Of a DNA stretch of 64,000 nt, positions 7,178 through 16,235 are shown in pieces; the first letter of the stretch is position 1; each line of letters begins with the position of its first letter. Below the pieces are notes generated by a model. That model searched no databases, was not told the DNA's origin, and saw nothing but the letters and a program-made list of their open reading frames with translations. A program made the translations under genes and the position numbers. Source of the DNA: Mucilaginibacter polytrichastri (GTDB lineage Bacteria; Bacteroidota; Bacteroidia; Sphingobacteriales; Sphingobacteriaceae); NCBI RefSeq assembly GCF_001911425.1, contig NZ_MPPL01000001.1, positions 5,666,982 through 5,730,981 on the forward strand, in the 5' to 3' direction.

Positions 7178-9073
7178 ATGATAAACCATTTTAAATTATT
7201 TTTTCTAAGCCTTATAATTATCGCTATAAGCTCGTGTAAGCAACAACAGGTTAGGCAAATACCCGTGCGCGATTTCTTTAAAACGCCGGAGAAAACATTC
7301 TTTAAACTATCGCCGGATGGTAAGTATATATCTTATTTAAAACCCTATAAGGAGAAGCAGAACCTGTTTGTTAAATCGCTGGCAGATGGCAAGGAAGTAA
7401 TGGCAACTTCTTTTACCGACTACGGTATCCGCGATTACTCATGGACGTATAATAACCAGATTGTGCTAAGCCAGGACATTATTGCTTTAGACCAGTTTAA
7501 GGTTTATGCCATTGATATAGCCACGTTTAAATTGCGCGAAGTACTTTCGCTGGGCACTAACGTGAGGCTTAGGGTATTGAACAGGGGGCGGTTTAATCCC
7601 GATATTATTACCTGTAGTTTAAACAAACGCGACCCGGCAAATGCCGATGTTTACCGTTTAAATATCCGCACCGGCGAACTAAAACCATACCTCATAAACC
7701 CCGGTAATATAACCGATTGGTTTCCTGATGCTGATGGTAAAATAAGGCTGGTGCAAGCCTCTGACGGGGTAAACAGAACCATCTTATTTCGTAAGGATGA
7801 AAATACCACGTTTAAGCCCATTATTGTAAGCAATTTTAAGGATATGGTGCAGCCTATTGCGTTTACCGGCACCAAAAATAACTTCTACGCGCTATCAAAC
7901 ATAAACCGCGACAAAGCAGCACTGGTTGAAATAAATGCCGAGAACGGGCACGAAGAAAAGGTGCTTTTTGCAACTCCGCGTGGCGACGTGGAAGATTGGG
8001 GCTACTCTAAAAAGAGCAAGCAAATAGAATATGTTGCCTGGAATGATGATAAGCCGCAGATTCACTTTTTAAGTAATGATGCACAGCGCCTTTACAATAC
8101 GCTTATTAGGCAATTGCCGGGCAACGATGTAAAGGTAGCCGACAGGGACAGCGCCGAACAAAAATTTATTATCAGCAGCAGTACTGATACCAACCCCGGC
8201 TCGTTTTACCTGTATGAAAGCGATACGCAAAAATTAACCAAATTGGGCGATGTAAACTCGGATATTAAGCCTGACGAACTTTGCGGAATGAAACCTGTGA
8301 GCTTTAAAGCGTCTGATGGGCTAAATATTAAAGGATATTTAACCCTGCCACAGGGAGATAAAAATACAAACCTGCCTGTGGTAGTTTTGCTGTTGCGAAA
8401 TAATTTGTGGAGCAGAACCAGCTGGGGGTATAACGCCGAAGCGCAGTTTTTGGCTAATAGGGGTTATGCTGTTTTCCAGATAAATTACCGTGGCTGCATG
8501 GGCTATGGCAAGGCTTTTCATAGCGCCGGCTTTAAGCAGGTGGGAGGTAAAGTACAGCAGGATATTACCGATGGCGTACATTGGTTAATTAATCAAAAAA
8601 TAGCCAATCCTAAGAAGATAGCGATGTTTGGCAGCGGCTTCGGTGGTTTCTCGGCCCTTTATGGCATGTCATTCCATCCCGAACTTTATAATTGCGGGGT
8701 GATACAATACGGCCTCATTAACTTTTTTACTTATATTAAAGATGCACCGCCGTTTTTAAAGCCCTATTTAAAAATGACCTATGAAATGGTGGGCAACCCC
8801 GAAACAGATGCCGACCAGTTGCGGGCTATATCGCCGGTGTTTCATGCTGATAAAATTAAGGCTCCTTTGCTGATATTTCAGGGTGCTAAAGACCCGCGGG
8901 CAAACATTAGCGAACTTAACCAATACGTGCGCGAGTTGAAGCGGCGTAATGTGGCGGTTACTTATGTGCTTAAAGAAAACGAGCGGACTTATTTCCGCAG
9001 CGAACATAACCGTACCCAGATGTACACCGATATAGAAAAATATCTGGATGATAATATGCATGGGAAACCATAA
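7178..9073 (+). CDS. S9 (prolyl oligopeptidase) family lipoprotein lacking catalytic residues
   Basis: The N-terminus MINHFKLFFLSLIIIAISSC is a lipoprotein signal. Residues about 40-370 form a beta-propeller-like domain and residues about 385-631 an alpha/beta hydrolase of the S9 family. The nucleophile motif GxSxGG reads GSGFGG, so the expected Ser is Gly487. The acid Asp572 is kept in GAKDPR. In the final helix motif the usual GHGF is replaced by RTYF, so the catalytic His is Thr604. The frame is intact. It is probably a non-catalytic binding protein. Confidence 0.85.
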   Translation: MINHFKLFFLSLIIIAISSCKQQQVRQIPVRDFFKTPEKTFFKLSPDGKYISYLKPYKEKQNLFVKSLADGKEVMATSFTDYGIRDYSWTYNNQIVLSQDIIALDQFKVYAIDIATFKLREVLSLGTNVRLRVLNRGRFNPDIITCSLNKRDPANADVYRLNIRTGELKPYLINPGNITDWFPDADGKIRLVQASDGVNRTILFRKDENTTFKPIIVSNFKDMVQPIAFTGTKNNFYALSNINRDKAALVEINAENGHEEKVLFATPRGDVEDWGYSKKSKQIEYVAWNDDKPQIHFLSNDAQRLYNTLIRQLPGNDVKVADRDSAEQKFIISSSTDTNPGSFYLYESDTQKLTKLGDVNSDIKPDELCGMKPVSFKASDGLNIKGYLTLPQGDKNTNLPVVVLLLRNNLWSRTSWGYNAEAQFLANRGYAVFQINYRGCMGYGKAFHSAGFKQVGGKVQQDITDGVHWLINQKIANPKKIAMFGSGFGGFSALYGMSFHPELYNCGVIQYGLINFFTYIKDAPPFLKPYLKMTYEMVGNPETDADQLRAISPVFHADKIKAPLLIFQGAKDPRANISELNQYVRELKRRNVAVTYVLKENERTYFRSEHNRTQMYTDIEKYLDDNMHGKP

Positions 9074-9084
9074 CCTTGTAGTTG

Positions 9085-10737
9085 ATGAAACCACAGCAAC
9101 AGGGCTATCAGAAAAACTTCTCGCTAATTATTGCATTTTTCGTCCTGATTTCGGTGACGCTTGTTGTAGCACTCATTATTGTATATAACCTTACCCAGCG
9201 CTATGTTGAAAACGAGTTTGCATCAAAAAAAATAGATGTACTGGAGCAAACGCTGAAACCCTACAATGACCTTTACCTTAATAAGGTATATGAAATTACA
9301 TCTTACCAGGGGTTCTTAGATTCGGCTTCGGCGGGCAAATATTCTGCAACGGTTTTTAAGGATTATCCTTTTGTAAAACGCACCGTTTTTTATGATGTAC
9401 GCATTGGCAATGAACTGGTAGAGCCGGGGTCTAAAAAGTATCGTCTCGGTATTAGCGTAAAATCTATATACGAGTATACATTAAACAAGCAAAAACGCTT
9501 AACCGGCACCCGCATGCCCGATGTTGAGGATATCAATTTCAGGCAAATGGCTGCCAAATTCAGCTATTACATTGCCAATGCCGATACCTCCAGGGCGCCC
9601 AACCCCGATGAGATTTATAAGACATTTTATGATATTAAGCCCGATAAGGTAAGTTACCTTAACATACCTCGCAGGCAGGAGATAAAGGCATACCGCAACT
9701 TGCAGCAAACCGGGCAAACATCATCGTTTTACAAACAAAACATGATGACTTTTTACCTTGACCCATATGCCTTGCATGTTGCCAACCCACACCCCGAACT
9801 ATATCAGCAAATTAGTATTAAGCCGGTAGTTTATGATCCGCTTGATAATAATGATAATAAGCAGCAGTATGTTACCGAGCTGGCTTTCCCCGGTGCGTTT
9901 TCTGATTACAAGCTGTACTTTATGGCATCTACTAATTATTTGCAGGGCGAAATTAACCGCAGGTTTATGCCAACCGGCGCTATCGTTTTTCTGATATACT
10001 TTGTACTGGTGTTTATAGGGTGGCTTATTTACCGTAACCTGAGCACCAACCTCAAGATCTTTAAACTGCAGTATGATTTTATTAACAACTTTACCCATGA
10101 GTTTAAAACGCCGGTAAGTGTGATAAAAATTGCAGGCTCTAACCTGCGCAGCGAGGCCGAACTTACCGAACGACAGCGTAAACACTACGGCCGCATATTG
10201 GATGAAGAAGCCGACCGCCTAAATGATTTGATGAACAAACTGCTTTCTTTTACACAGATAGAAAACCGGTCTATCAACATTAAGCGCAAAGAAGTAAATA
10301 TTGAAGAGTTTGTAAAGGGATTTATCGAAACCTTCCGGATTAAATATCCCGATTTTAAAACCGATTATAAGATTGAGGGCGTTGATAAGTTTTATACAGA
10401 CCCGGTTTTGCTGGGCAGTATATTTCAAAACCTGATAGAAAACGCCTACAAATATTCGCATCCGCAGCATAAAGAATTGTTCATAAGCGTTATACACGAA
10501 AAACGGGATATTGTATTTACATTTATAGACAAAGGCATTGGGATACCTAAAAGCGAGATTAAAAATATATTCAAGAAATTTTATCGCATAGAGAATAAGT
10601 ACAATCAGAATGGTAGCGTAGGCCTCGGTTTGGCGTTCTGTAAAGAACTGGTTAATTTTATGAACGGAGATATCACCGTTAAAAGTGAACTGAACCAGGG
10701 ATCGGAGTTTACGGTTACCTTACCATACGAAATATAA
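9085..10737 (+). CDS. Sensor histidine kinase, two membrane helices
   Basis: I prefer the ATG at 9085 to the TTG at 9082. This 550-residue protein has a membrane helix near residues 13-35, a large periplasmic sensor region, a second helix near 295-315, then HisKA with His338 in NFTHEFKTP. HATPase_c motifs follow: NLIENAYKYS (N box), DKGIGIP (G1), FKKFYRI (F) and GLGLAFCKEL (G2). It ends three bases before the response regulator gene, its obvious partner. The signal sensed is unknown. Confidence 0.93.
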   Translation: MKPQQQGYQKNFSLIIAFFVLISVTLVVALIIVYNLTQRYVENEFASKKIDVLEQTLKPYNDLYLNKVYEITSYQGFLDSASAGKYSATVFKDYPFVKRTVFYDVRIGNELVEPGSKKYRLGISVKSIYEYTLNKQKRLTGTRMPDVEDINFRQMAAKFSYYIANADTSRAPNPDEIYKTFYDIKPDKVSYLNIPRRQEIKAYRNLQQTGQTSSFYKQNMMTFYLDPYALHVANPHPELYQQISIKPVVYDPLDNNDNKQQYVTELAFPGAFSDYKLYFMASTNYLQGEINRRFMPTGAIVFLIYFVLVFIGWLIYRNLSTNLKIFKLQYDFINNFTHEFKTPVSVIKIAGSNLRSEAELTERQRKHYGRILDEEADRLNDLMNKLLSFTQIENRSINIKRKEVNIEEFVKGFIETFRIKYPDFKTDYKIEGVDKFYTDPVLLGSIFQNLIENAYKYSHPQHKELFISVIHEKRDIVFTFIDKGIGIPKSEIKNIFKKFYRIENKYNQNGSVGLGLAFCKELVNFMNGDITVKSELNQGSEFTVTLPYEI

Positions 10738-10740
10738 TAT

Positions 10741-11430
10741 ATGAATCAAGAAATAAAAATTGCGCTGGTTGAAGACGATGAGAACCTGCGTTTTCTGGTG
10801 TCGGAAAGATTACAGACCGAAGGTTACCGTGTTTTAGAAGCATCAAATGGTGACGATGCCGAAAAAATGATTATGGAAGAAAACCCCGACATTGTGTTGT
10901 TAGACTGGATGCTGCCGGGTAAACAAGGATCTGAAGTTTGCGAAAACATCCGCAAAAATGGTTTCGATAAGCTGGTAATTATGATGACTGCCAAAGCGCA
11001 GGATGTAGATAAGATAGAGGCTTATAATTTTGGCGTATCAGATTATATTACCAAACCATACAATATGGACGTATTGGTAGCGATGATTGATAACAAGATC
11101 AAATTTTCGTTAAACAACGATAAGCCCGAAACTTACCGCTTTGCCAATATGGAGCACCACCCCAATACCCACCTGCTGATAAAGGATGGTAAAAAGGTAG
11201 AGCTTACCATTTTAGAGAACCGTATTTTATTATACTTTCTGAAAAACCGCAACAAGGTTATTAACCGCGAAGAGCTGATGATGGAAGTATGGGGTTACAA
11301 TGCTGATGTAAACACCCGTACACTGGATATGCACATTGTAAGGCTGCGTAAAAAAATTGAAGACAACCCGGATTCGCCGCAATACCTGCAAACCGTTAGG
11401 GGAGTAGGCTATAAGTTTGCGCACGATTAA
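10741..11430 (+). CDS. OmpR-family response regulator
   Basis: A 229-residue protein with a receiver domain (acidic pocket EDDE at residues 12-15, phosphoacceptor Asp55 in LLDWMLPG, Lys in YITKPYN) and a C-terminal winged helix (LTILENRILLYFL ... LDMHIVRLRKKIED ... VRGVGYKF). It is cotranscribed with the histidine kinase upstream. The GIN-domain gene 115 bp downstream on the same strand is a plausible target, but this is inference from position. Confidence 0.95.
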   Translation: MNQEIKIALVEDDENLRFLVSERLQTEGYRVLEASNGDDAEKMIMEENPDIVLLDWMLPGKQGSEVCENIRKNGFDKLVIMMTAKAQDVDKIEAYNFGVSDYITKPYNMDVLVAMIDNKIKFSLNNDKPETYRFANMEHHPNTHLLIKDGKKVELTILENRILLYFLKNRNKVINREELMMEVWGYNADVNTRTLDMHIVRLRKKIEDNPDSPQYLQTVRGVGYKFAHD

Positions 11431-11545
11431 TTAATAATTTGTTGATTTTAAGCATGTTGCATAGTTGTTTAAAAAATATATTGCTGTTGCTGCAACCTGT
11501 TACTTAAAACAGGCGTCTTAATATTGAATAAAAAATAAAAAGACC

Positions 11546-12253
11546 ATGAAAGTACTGACCAAAATATTTTTTGCCCTGTTATTAATAGCGGGTGTTAATA
11601 GTGCATTTGCAGATACGCAAGACCGCCACCTTACAGGCTTTAAAGCTGTAGACGTGGCTGGATCATTTGATGTATACATTACCCAGGGGAACACAGAATC
11701 TGTTAAAGTGGAAGCCCCAAGCGATGTAATGGACCGTATAAAAACTGAAGTGCAGGATGGCGTGCTTAAAATTTACAATAAACGTAACGCTGATTGGAAC
11801 TTTAACTGGTTTGGTGGTAATCATAAAAAAATGATCGTCTATGTAACCGCTAAAGATTTAAATGCGGTAACTGTTTCCGGATCGGGCGATGTTTCTTTTA
11901 AAGACGGTATTACTACAAGTTCTTTAAAATTAAGAGTTAGCGGTTCGGGCGATATGAGCGGTAAGGTGCAGGTTAAAGATTTGCAAACCAGTGTTTCGGG
12001 CTCGGGCGATGTACGCCTTATCGGCAGCGCAACAAGCTCCGATGTGCGCGTGTCTGGCTCTGGTGATTACAGAGGAGGCGATTTAACTACGTTAAGTACT
12101 GCAGTTCATGTATCCGGCTCTGGCGATGCCTCTGTAAATGCAAGCACAAAAATCGATGCATCAGTATCGGGTTCGGGCGATATCCGCTACAGCGGTGGTG
12201 CCAAAAGTGTTTCAAAATCTAAATCAGGAAGCGGCGATATTCACGGGAGTTGA
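11546..12253 (+). CDS. GIN-domain (DUF2807) exported protein
   Basis: A signal peptide (MKVLTKIFFALLLIAGVNSAFA) precedes a right-handed beta-helix-like GIN domain. The turn motif SGSGD occurs seven times at spacings of about 16-25 residues, which defines the repeating strand unit. Length is 235 residues, usual for the family. Such proteins are frequent in Bacteroidota, exported, and of unknown role; adhesin-like functions have been suggested. A bidirectional terminator follows. Confidence 0.9.
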   Translation: MKVLTKIFFALLLIAGVNSAFADTQDRHLTGFKAVDVAGSFDVYITQGNTESVKVEAPSDVMDRIKTEVQDGVLKIYNKRNADWNFNWFGGNHKKMIVYVTAKDLNAVTVSGSGDVSFKDGITTSSLKLRVSGSGDMSGKVQVKDLQTSVSGSGDVRLIGSATSSDVRVSGSGDYRGGDLTTLSTAVHVSGSGDASVNASTKIDASVSGSGDIRYSGGAKSVSKSKSGSGDIHGS

Positions 12254-12307
12254 TTTTTAGTGAATGGTTGATTAAGTTCAAATTCGCTAACCAATCAATT
12301 CAATAAA

Positions 12308-12345
12308 AAGCAGGCTTCAATTGTATTGGGGCCTGCTTTTTTTTA
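12308..12345 (+). terminator. Terminator after GIN-domain gene
   Basis: AAGCAGGC and GCCTGCTT form the stem around a 15-base loop, followed by a run of eight T. On the other strand it lies just past the stop of the minus-strand gene at 12349, so it may serve both genes. Confidence 0.85.
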
Positions 12346-12348
12346 GTC

Positions 12349-12810
12349 TTACTCGAGTAAATATAATTTATTATCGTAAACAAGGTTTTTAAATGGACTT
12401 TGATCTCCGTCTGAAATAAAAAAAATTCTAATATCCTGATCGAAACCACTAATTAATATTAAGTCCAATGATTTGGCATAAAACACAAATTGGGTTACTT
12501 CACGCAATCCATCAGCAGCCTTCTTTATAAATTCGCCATCATCCCAAAAGTCATACATGATTGCCTCACTCTTATCAAAATAAGTTAACTTGTAAATCTT
12601 GTTAAGCTCGACTAAAAATTCAATTATTTTAATTTCTATATCTATTAATCTCCTGTAGTCTTTTATCCCCAGTATTTTAAATGCTTCATCAGCTTCTTCT
12701 TCACTTAACCAATGGCTATGAACTGATAAAATATATCTATTAGAAAACAACTTGCTCTTTTCATTATTTTCTAATAAGTCCCCAATAATCGTTGTTACTC
12801 TCTTAGCCAT
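12349..12810 (-). CDS. Hypothetical protein
   Basis: I place the start at the ATG at 12810 (MAKRVTTIIGDLLENNEKSK). The frame stays open to 12906, but that extension is made of repeat DNA and reads like non-protein sequence. The product is about 153 residues, acidic and aromatic-rich, with no signal peptide or membrane segment. I do not recognise the family; it has the look of a small immunity-type or SMI1-like cytosolic protein, which is only an impression. It is slightly more AT-rich than its neighbours. Confidence 0.5.
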   Translation of the reverse strand: MAKRVTTIIGDLLENNEKSKLFSNRYILSVHSHWLSEEEADEAFKILGIKDYRRLIDIEIKIIEFLVELNKIYKLTYFDKSEAIMYDFWDDGEFIKKAADGLREVTQFVFYAKSLDLILISGFDQDIRIFFISDGDQSPFKNLVYDNKLYLLE

Positions 12811-12849
12811 TTTCCGTCCATTGATATAGTTTAAATTCTTTTTAGTCTC

Positions 12850-12900
12850 AGCAGGGTCTCTCGGAGAGGATGCCCCCTGTTGGTGCACGCGTACCGCGTG
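12850..12900. repeat. Hairpin repeat fragment
   Basis: CAGGGTCTCTCGGAGAG resembles the loop region of the large palindrome at 12917-12968, and CACGCG TAC CGCGTG (12886-12900) forms a second small perfect hairpin. Both look like decayed copies of interspersed repeats. Confidence 0.55.
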
Positions 12901-12916
12901 TTTCACTCAATTTGTT

Positions 12917-12968
12917 TATTTCAGTCTCCGCAGGGTTCTCTCTGAGAGACCCTGCGGAGACTGAAATA
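12917..12968. repeat. 52-bp near-perfect palindrome
   Basis: Arms 12917-12936 and 12949-12968 are exact reverse complements over 20 bp (TATTTCAGTCTCCGCAGGGT), and the 12-bp centre TCTCTCTGAGAG continues much of the pairing. It is too symmetrical and has no T run, so an interspersed repeat is more likely than a terminator. Confidence 0.8.
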
Positions 12969-12975
12969 ACTCTTA

Positions 12976-13074
12976 AGTCATGCTGAACTTGTTTCAGCAC
13001 CCCACATGTTAGGTGTATACTTTGCATAATTTACAACCTGTCCCGTGGGTTCCCGAAACAAGTTCGGGATGACT
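12976..13074. repeat. Inverted pair of GTCAT...CTTGTTTC repeats
   Basis: GTCATGCTGAACTTGTTTC begins at 12976, and its inverted counterpart GAAACAAGTTCGGGATGAC ends at 13074. Each half carries its own small hairpin (GCTGAA/TTCAGC and CCCGAA/TTCGGG). This sequence family is scattered through Sphingobacteriaceae genomes. The remainder of 13075-13336 holds no gene that I can support. Confidence 0.65.
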
Positions 13075-13336
13075 GGTTTTCGAAAAATATGCCAATACCT
13101 TGTCACAAATAAAACTTAAAAGTAGTTATAAAAATGGCTTATAAGCACGAAAAGTGGAACATGGGTGCGATCTCAAAATACACGAATATCTGACTTAAAT
13201 ATTTAGTTTTCAATACATTAAAAATGTACCATTTGGTATAATAATGACTTTTAAGTCTGCAAGATGGAACAGGTGGCACACGTGGAACGTTCCACTCCAA
13301 TTCTTAAAATAGCATTATGGACAACCCTAACTAATT

Positions 13337-13379
13337 AAAACAAAGCAGGCCCCGATCAAATCGGGGCCTGCTTTGTTTT
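13337..13379. terminator. Strong bidirectional terminator
   Basis: AAAACAAAGCAGGCCCCGAT pairs perfectly with its reverse complement across a CAA loop, giving a 20-bp stem with A and T tails on both sides. It overlaps the stop codon of the minus-strand gene that ends at 13378. Confidence 0.85.
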
Positions 13380-14409
13380 AATCTTTAAACTTCACGAGCC
13401 TTTTTCGGCCAATATCATACTTGAGCCTGAAGGCTTCCTGGCTATCGCCCCATTGCCCCGGTGACTGCATTAAGCTGATAATAAACTGGCCGGTAATGCC
13501 TTTGAACAAAAAGGGTGAATAAATTACGTCGAGCCTGTTATACATTTTCTTTTCGTAAAAAGCATCACCATAAGTTACATGGTGCCCCTGGCCCGCATAA
13601 AACTCGTCGAAGAATGCAAAGCGGTGTAAGCCGGCATATACGCTTGCTACAAAACCTTTAGGTATTTTAAAACCGCCGCCATCATTAACCCGGGTACGCT
13701 CTAGTGAGATCATGCCACCCGCCTCAACAGATAGGGAATCAAATGTTGTTTGTTTAAAATTTAATCCGCCACGAATCTGCGCTGCACCGTTATCACGAAT
13801 ATGGTCGCCGGGGATGGATACCGCCGGGCCTGCATCGTGGAGCATTGTAAAATAATTCATCAGGTAAAATGGCCCTGTTGGGTTGGGCTGGTATTTACCC
13901 AGCATCCCAAATATAAATTGTTCGCGCTCAATGGCTGTTTGGCGGCTCACCCAGTCAATAAACAATGTTTGATAACCGTATTTAGTTTGATAGCGGGTTA
14001 GCAAACCCTGTATGTTAGGGCGGTAATAAAGCAGCGTATCGTTAAACATAGCCCTTGGTATTTGTGTCACCAGGCCATCGCGCGGAAACATACCCGCATT
14101 AAATAGCCACTTATGACTTTCGTGGCTGTAATAGGCAACCGGGTCTACTTTTAAAAAATAGGGCTGTGCACCATATTCATGTATGCCGTTAACGCCCACA
14201 ATAAAGTGATTTGCGCTATCGATGTTCACACCAAGGTCTAGTTGAGTACGTGTGCCCGAATAAGTGCGTGAGCGCTCTGTAAAGGCCTTGTATTCGCGGT
14301 TGTCCAGAAAGCTGAAACCGTTAAAATGTATATCAAGGCTGCCCTGGGCTTTTGCGCCAAGTACAGATAAAAATAATAAGCTTAATACGAGGTAGAGTTT
14401 TCTATTCAT
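13378..14409 (-). CDS. Exported hypothetical protein, probable outer-membrane beta-barrel
   Basis: The signal peptide MNRKLYLVLSLLFLSVLGAKA precedes 320 residues with alternating aromatic and polar strands, no hydrophobic helices and a C-terminal strand ending in KRLVKFKD. This pattern suggests an outer-membrane beta-barrel. I do not recognise a named family. It lies 8 bp downstream of the glycosyltransferase 39 gene on the same strand and is probably cotranscribed with it, so a link to envelope glycans is possible but unproven. Confidence 0.6.
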   Translation of the reverse strand: MNRKLYLVLSLLFLSVLGAKAQGSLDIHFNGFSFLDNREYKAFTERSRTYSGTRTQLDLGVNIDSANHFIVGVNGIHEYGAQPYFLKVDPVAYYSHESHKWLFNAGMFPRDGLVTQIPRAMFNDTLLYYRPNIQGLLTRYQTKYGYQTLFIDWVSRQTAIEREQFIFGMLGKYQPNPTGPFYLMNYFTMLHDAGPAVSIPGDHIRDNGAAQIRGGLNFKQTTFDSLSVEAGGMISLERTRVNDGGGFKIPKGFVASVYAGLHRFAFFDEFYAGQGHHVTYGDAFYEKKMYNRLDVIYSPFLFKGITGQFIISLMQSPGQWGDSQEAFRLKYDIGRKRLVKFKD

Positions 14410-14417
14410 CTAAAAAA

Positions 14418-16136
14418 TTATTGAACGGTAAAATTAATGATTCTGCTGTTTCTGCCCCCTGGAAAAGGTGTTGTCCTGATCGAAAATATAAGATCGTATT
14501 TGCCTTTTTGCTTAGGTGCATTAAGTGCAAAAGTATAATGTATAGTTTCACTTGGTTGCAATTTTATTTTATTAAAGTTTGCTGGTGCGCGCAGCGCCAA
14601 AACAAGGCTGTCATTTTGTATAAAACATGCGCCCATTAATGCTTTTTGTGTTTGCCCAGTATCGCTAAAATTAATGGCGTAAGGGTAGGGGTTAGTAAGG
14701 GTTAAATTAAATATAAGTGGCTGGCCCGTGCTTGCTGTTACTTTGTATTTGTCGCTTTGGATGTTAATACGCTGATAGGTACGGATATCATTAACCCAGG
14801 TTGTATAAAAAGAGCCTTTTACCGTATGCATAATCTGGTTGGTTGAGGCGCTATCTGTTTCAGACAAAATATACAGGGCGCGTTGGTGTTGCAAGCTGTC
14901 TTCCAGCGGCCATATATCAAATTGGGTACGGCGGTAATACCGGTTATCATATGCAAAGCCTTTTAATGATTGCGTATAAAAACTGTATTTGGATGGGTCT
15001 TGAAACCCTGATCCAAATATAACGTAACTATTGCCTGCCCGCTGTTTAATTTGACCGGCCCACTGCCTGTAGCCGAAAAAGCTTTTAAACGGCCTTAGTT
15101 GTGCAACAGCCGGGATACCGAATATCAAAGCGATACGAAGTAGTATAATGAGCAGAATATTGGCTATTGCCACCTTATTAAACCAGCCCGGTGGTTTAAA
15201 GCCCTGCCCAAAATAGATAAGGGCCAGCATACTAAGCGGGGCAAAGGCAATCAATGTCCAATGTGGCTGTACATTACCTTTAAGCGTGTTAATTAAAAAG
15301 AAGATAAAGGTAGCTGCAGCATTAACAACCAGCGTGCGGATAAATGCGTCTTTAATACGCACTTTAAAGGCATAATAAAATACAATCCAGCCAATTAGCG
15401 GCCCTGCCATTAATAACTGGCCGGGTATAAACTGGTAGGTGTGTGCAAAATCGTAAACTTCTGATGATCGCTCAAACAAATGGTAATTTACCGAAGGATA
15501 GCCGTGGCTTACCTGCCAGTAAATATGAGGAATAAATAAAACGGTAGCCAGCACTGGTATAAGCCAGAAAGACTTGCGTTTAAGCAGTTTAATATTTGCC
15601 GCAATGGTAAAAGTAATAAGCAGTACAGCATGGTACTTGCTATACAAAAGGCATGCAATAGTTAGCCCGATTAATGTAGCCAGCAGCCATTTATCTGTTT
15701 TTAAATATTGCTGATACAGGTAGTAAAATAATACCGTGAAAAAGAACAAAGGGGCATCGGGCGTTGTAATAAAGCCATAGATGTGAAAGATGAACATGCC
15801 GCCAACAACCAAAATAAATTGGCGGGCATCAACCTTATAATCTCTTAATGTTAACCACAGTAAACGGATAGCCAGGGTACTGCTGATTACGGTAACCATC
15901 CGCAAGCCAAACTCGTTTTTAAACACTGCGTAACCTATCCGGATAAAGATAGCCACCATGGGTGGGTGGTCATAGTATCCCCAGTCAAGCAGGCGCGAAT
16001 AGAGCCAGTAATAGGCCTCATCTGAGTGAAGGCCTAGTGTAAAGGCTTGCAGGGCATTTAATACGGTCCAGCCTAGCATAAAAAACCAAATAAGTTTTTC
16101 TTGATTTACAGCTTTACTGGGGTAAGTTAAATTCAT
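14418..16136 (-). CDS. Glycosyltransferase family 39 (ArnT/PMT-like) membrane protein
   Basis: This 572-residue protein has about ten membrane helices in the first 350 residues. The first periplasmic loop has the acidic motif HSDEAYYW, followed by GYYDHPPMV, both characteristic of ArnT-like transferases that use polyprenyl-phosphate sugars. The C-terminal 200 residues form a periplasmic domain. The acceptor (lipid A, protein or glycan) cannot be told. It heads a two-gene minus-strand unit with the beta-barrel gene. Confidence 0.87.
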   Translation of the reverse strand: MNLTYPSKAVNQEKLIWFFMLGWTVLNALQAFTLGLHSDEAYYWLYSRLLDWGYYDHPPMVAIFIRIGYAVFKNEFGLRMVTVISSTLAIRLLWLTLRDYKVDARQFILVVGGMFIFHIYGFITTPDAPLFFFTVLFYYLYQQYLKTDKWLLATLIGLTIACLLYSKYHAVLLITFTIAANIKLLKRKSFWLIPVLATVLFIPHIYWQVSHGYPSVNYHLFERSSEVYDFAHTYQFIPGQLLMAGPLIGWIVFYYAFKVRIKDAFIRTLVVNAAATFIFFLINTLKGNVQPHWTLIAFAPLSMLALIYFGQGFKPPGWFNKVAIANILLIILLRIALIFGIPAVAQLRPFKSFFGYRQWAGQIKQRAGNSYVIFGSGFQDPSKYSFYTQSLKGFAYDNRYYRRTQFDIWPLEDSLQHQRALYILSETDSASTNQIMHTVKGSFYTTWVNDIRTYQRINIQSDKYKVTASTGQPLIFNLTLTNPYPYAINFSDTGQTQKALMGACFIQNDSLVLALRAPANFNKIKLQPSETIHYTFALNAPKQKGKYDLIFSIRTTPFPGGRNSRIINFTVQ

Positions 16137-16173
16137 AATAATCGCCGGCGCTTACAAAGGTATATTAAAAATT

Positions 16174-16207
16174 AACGCCTGTTTATTGTAAGTAATAAAC
16201 AGGCGTT
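16174..16207 (-). terminator. Terminator of the PfkB gene
   Basis: AACGCCTGTTTATT and AATAAACAGGCGTT are perfect 14-bp arms around a 6-base loop, between the kinase stop (16236) and the glycosyltransferase start (16136). On the minus strand the stem is followed by an AT-rich tail. Confidence 0.7.
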
Positions 16208-16235
16208 TTAACGGTATAAGTAAGGTAATTATTGC

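Noticed and set aside
12917..12968. Rho-independent terminator
   Set aside because: The palindrome has no T run and is not at the end of a gene; it resembles an interspersed repeat.
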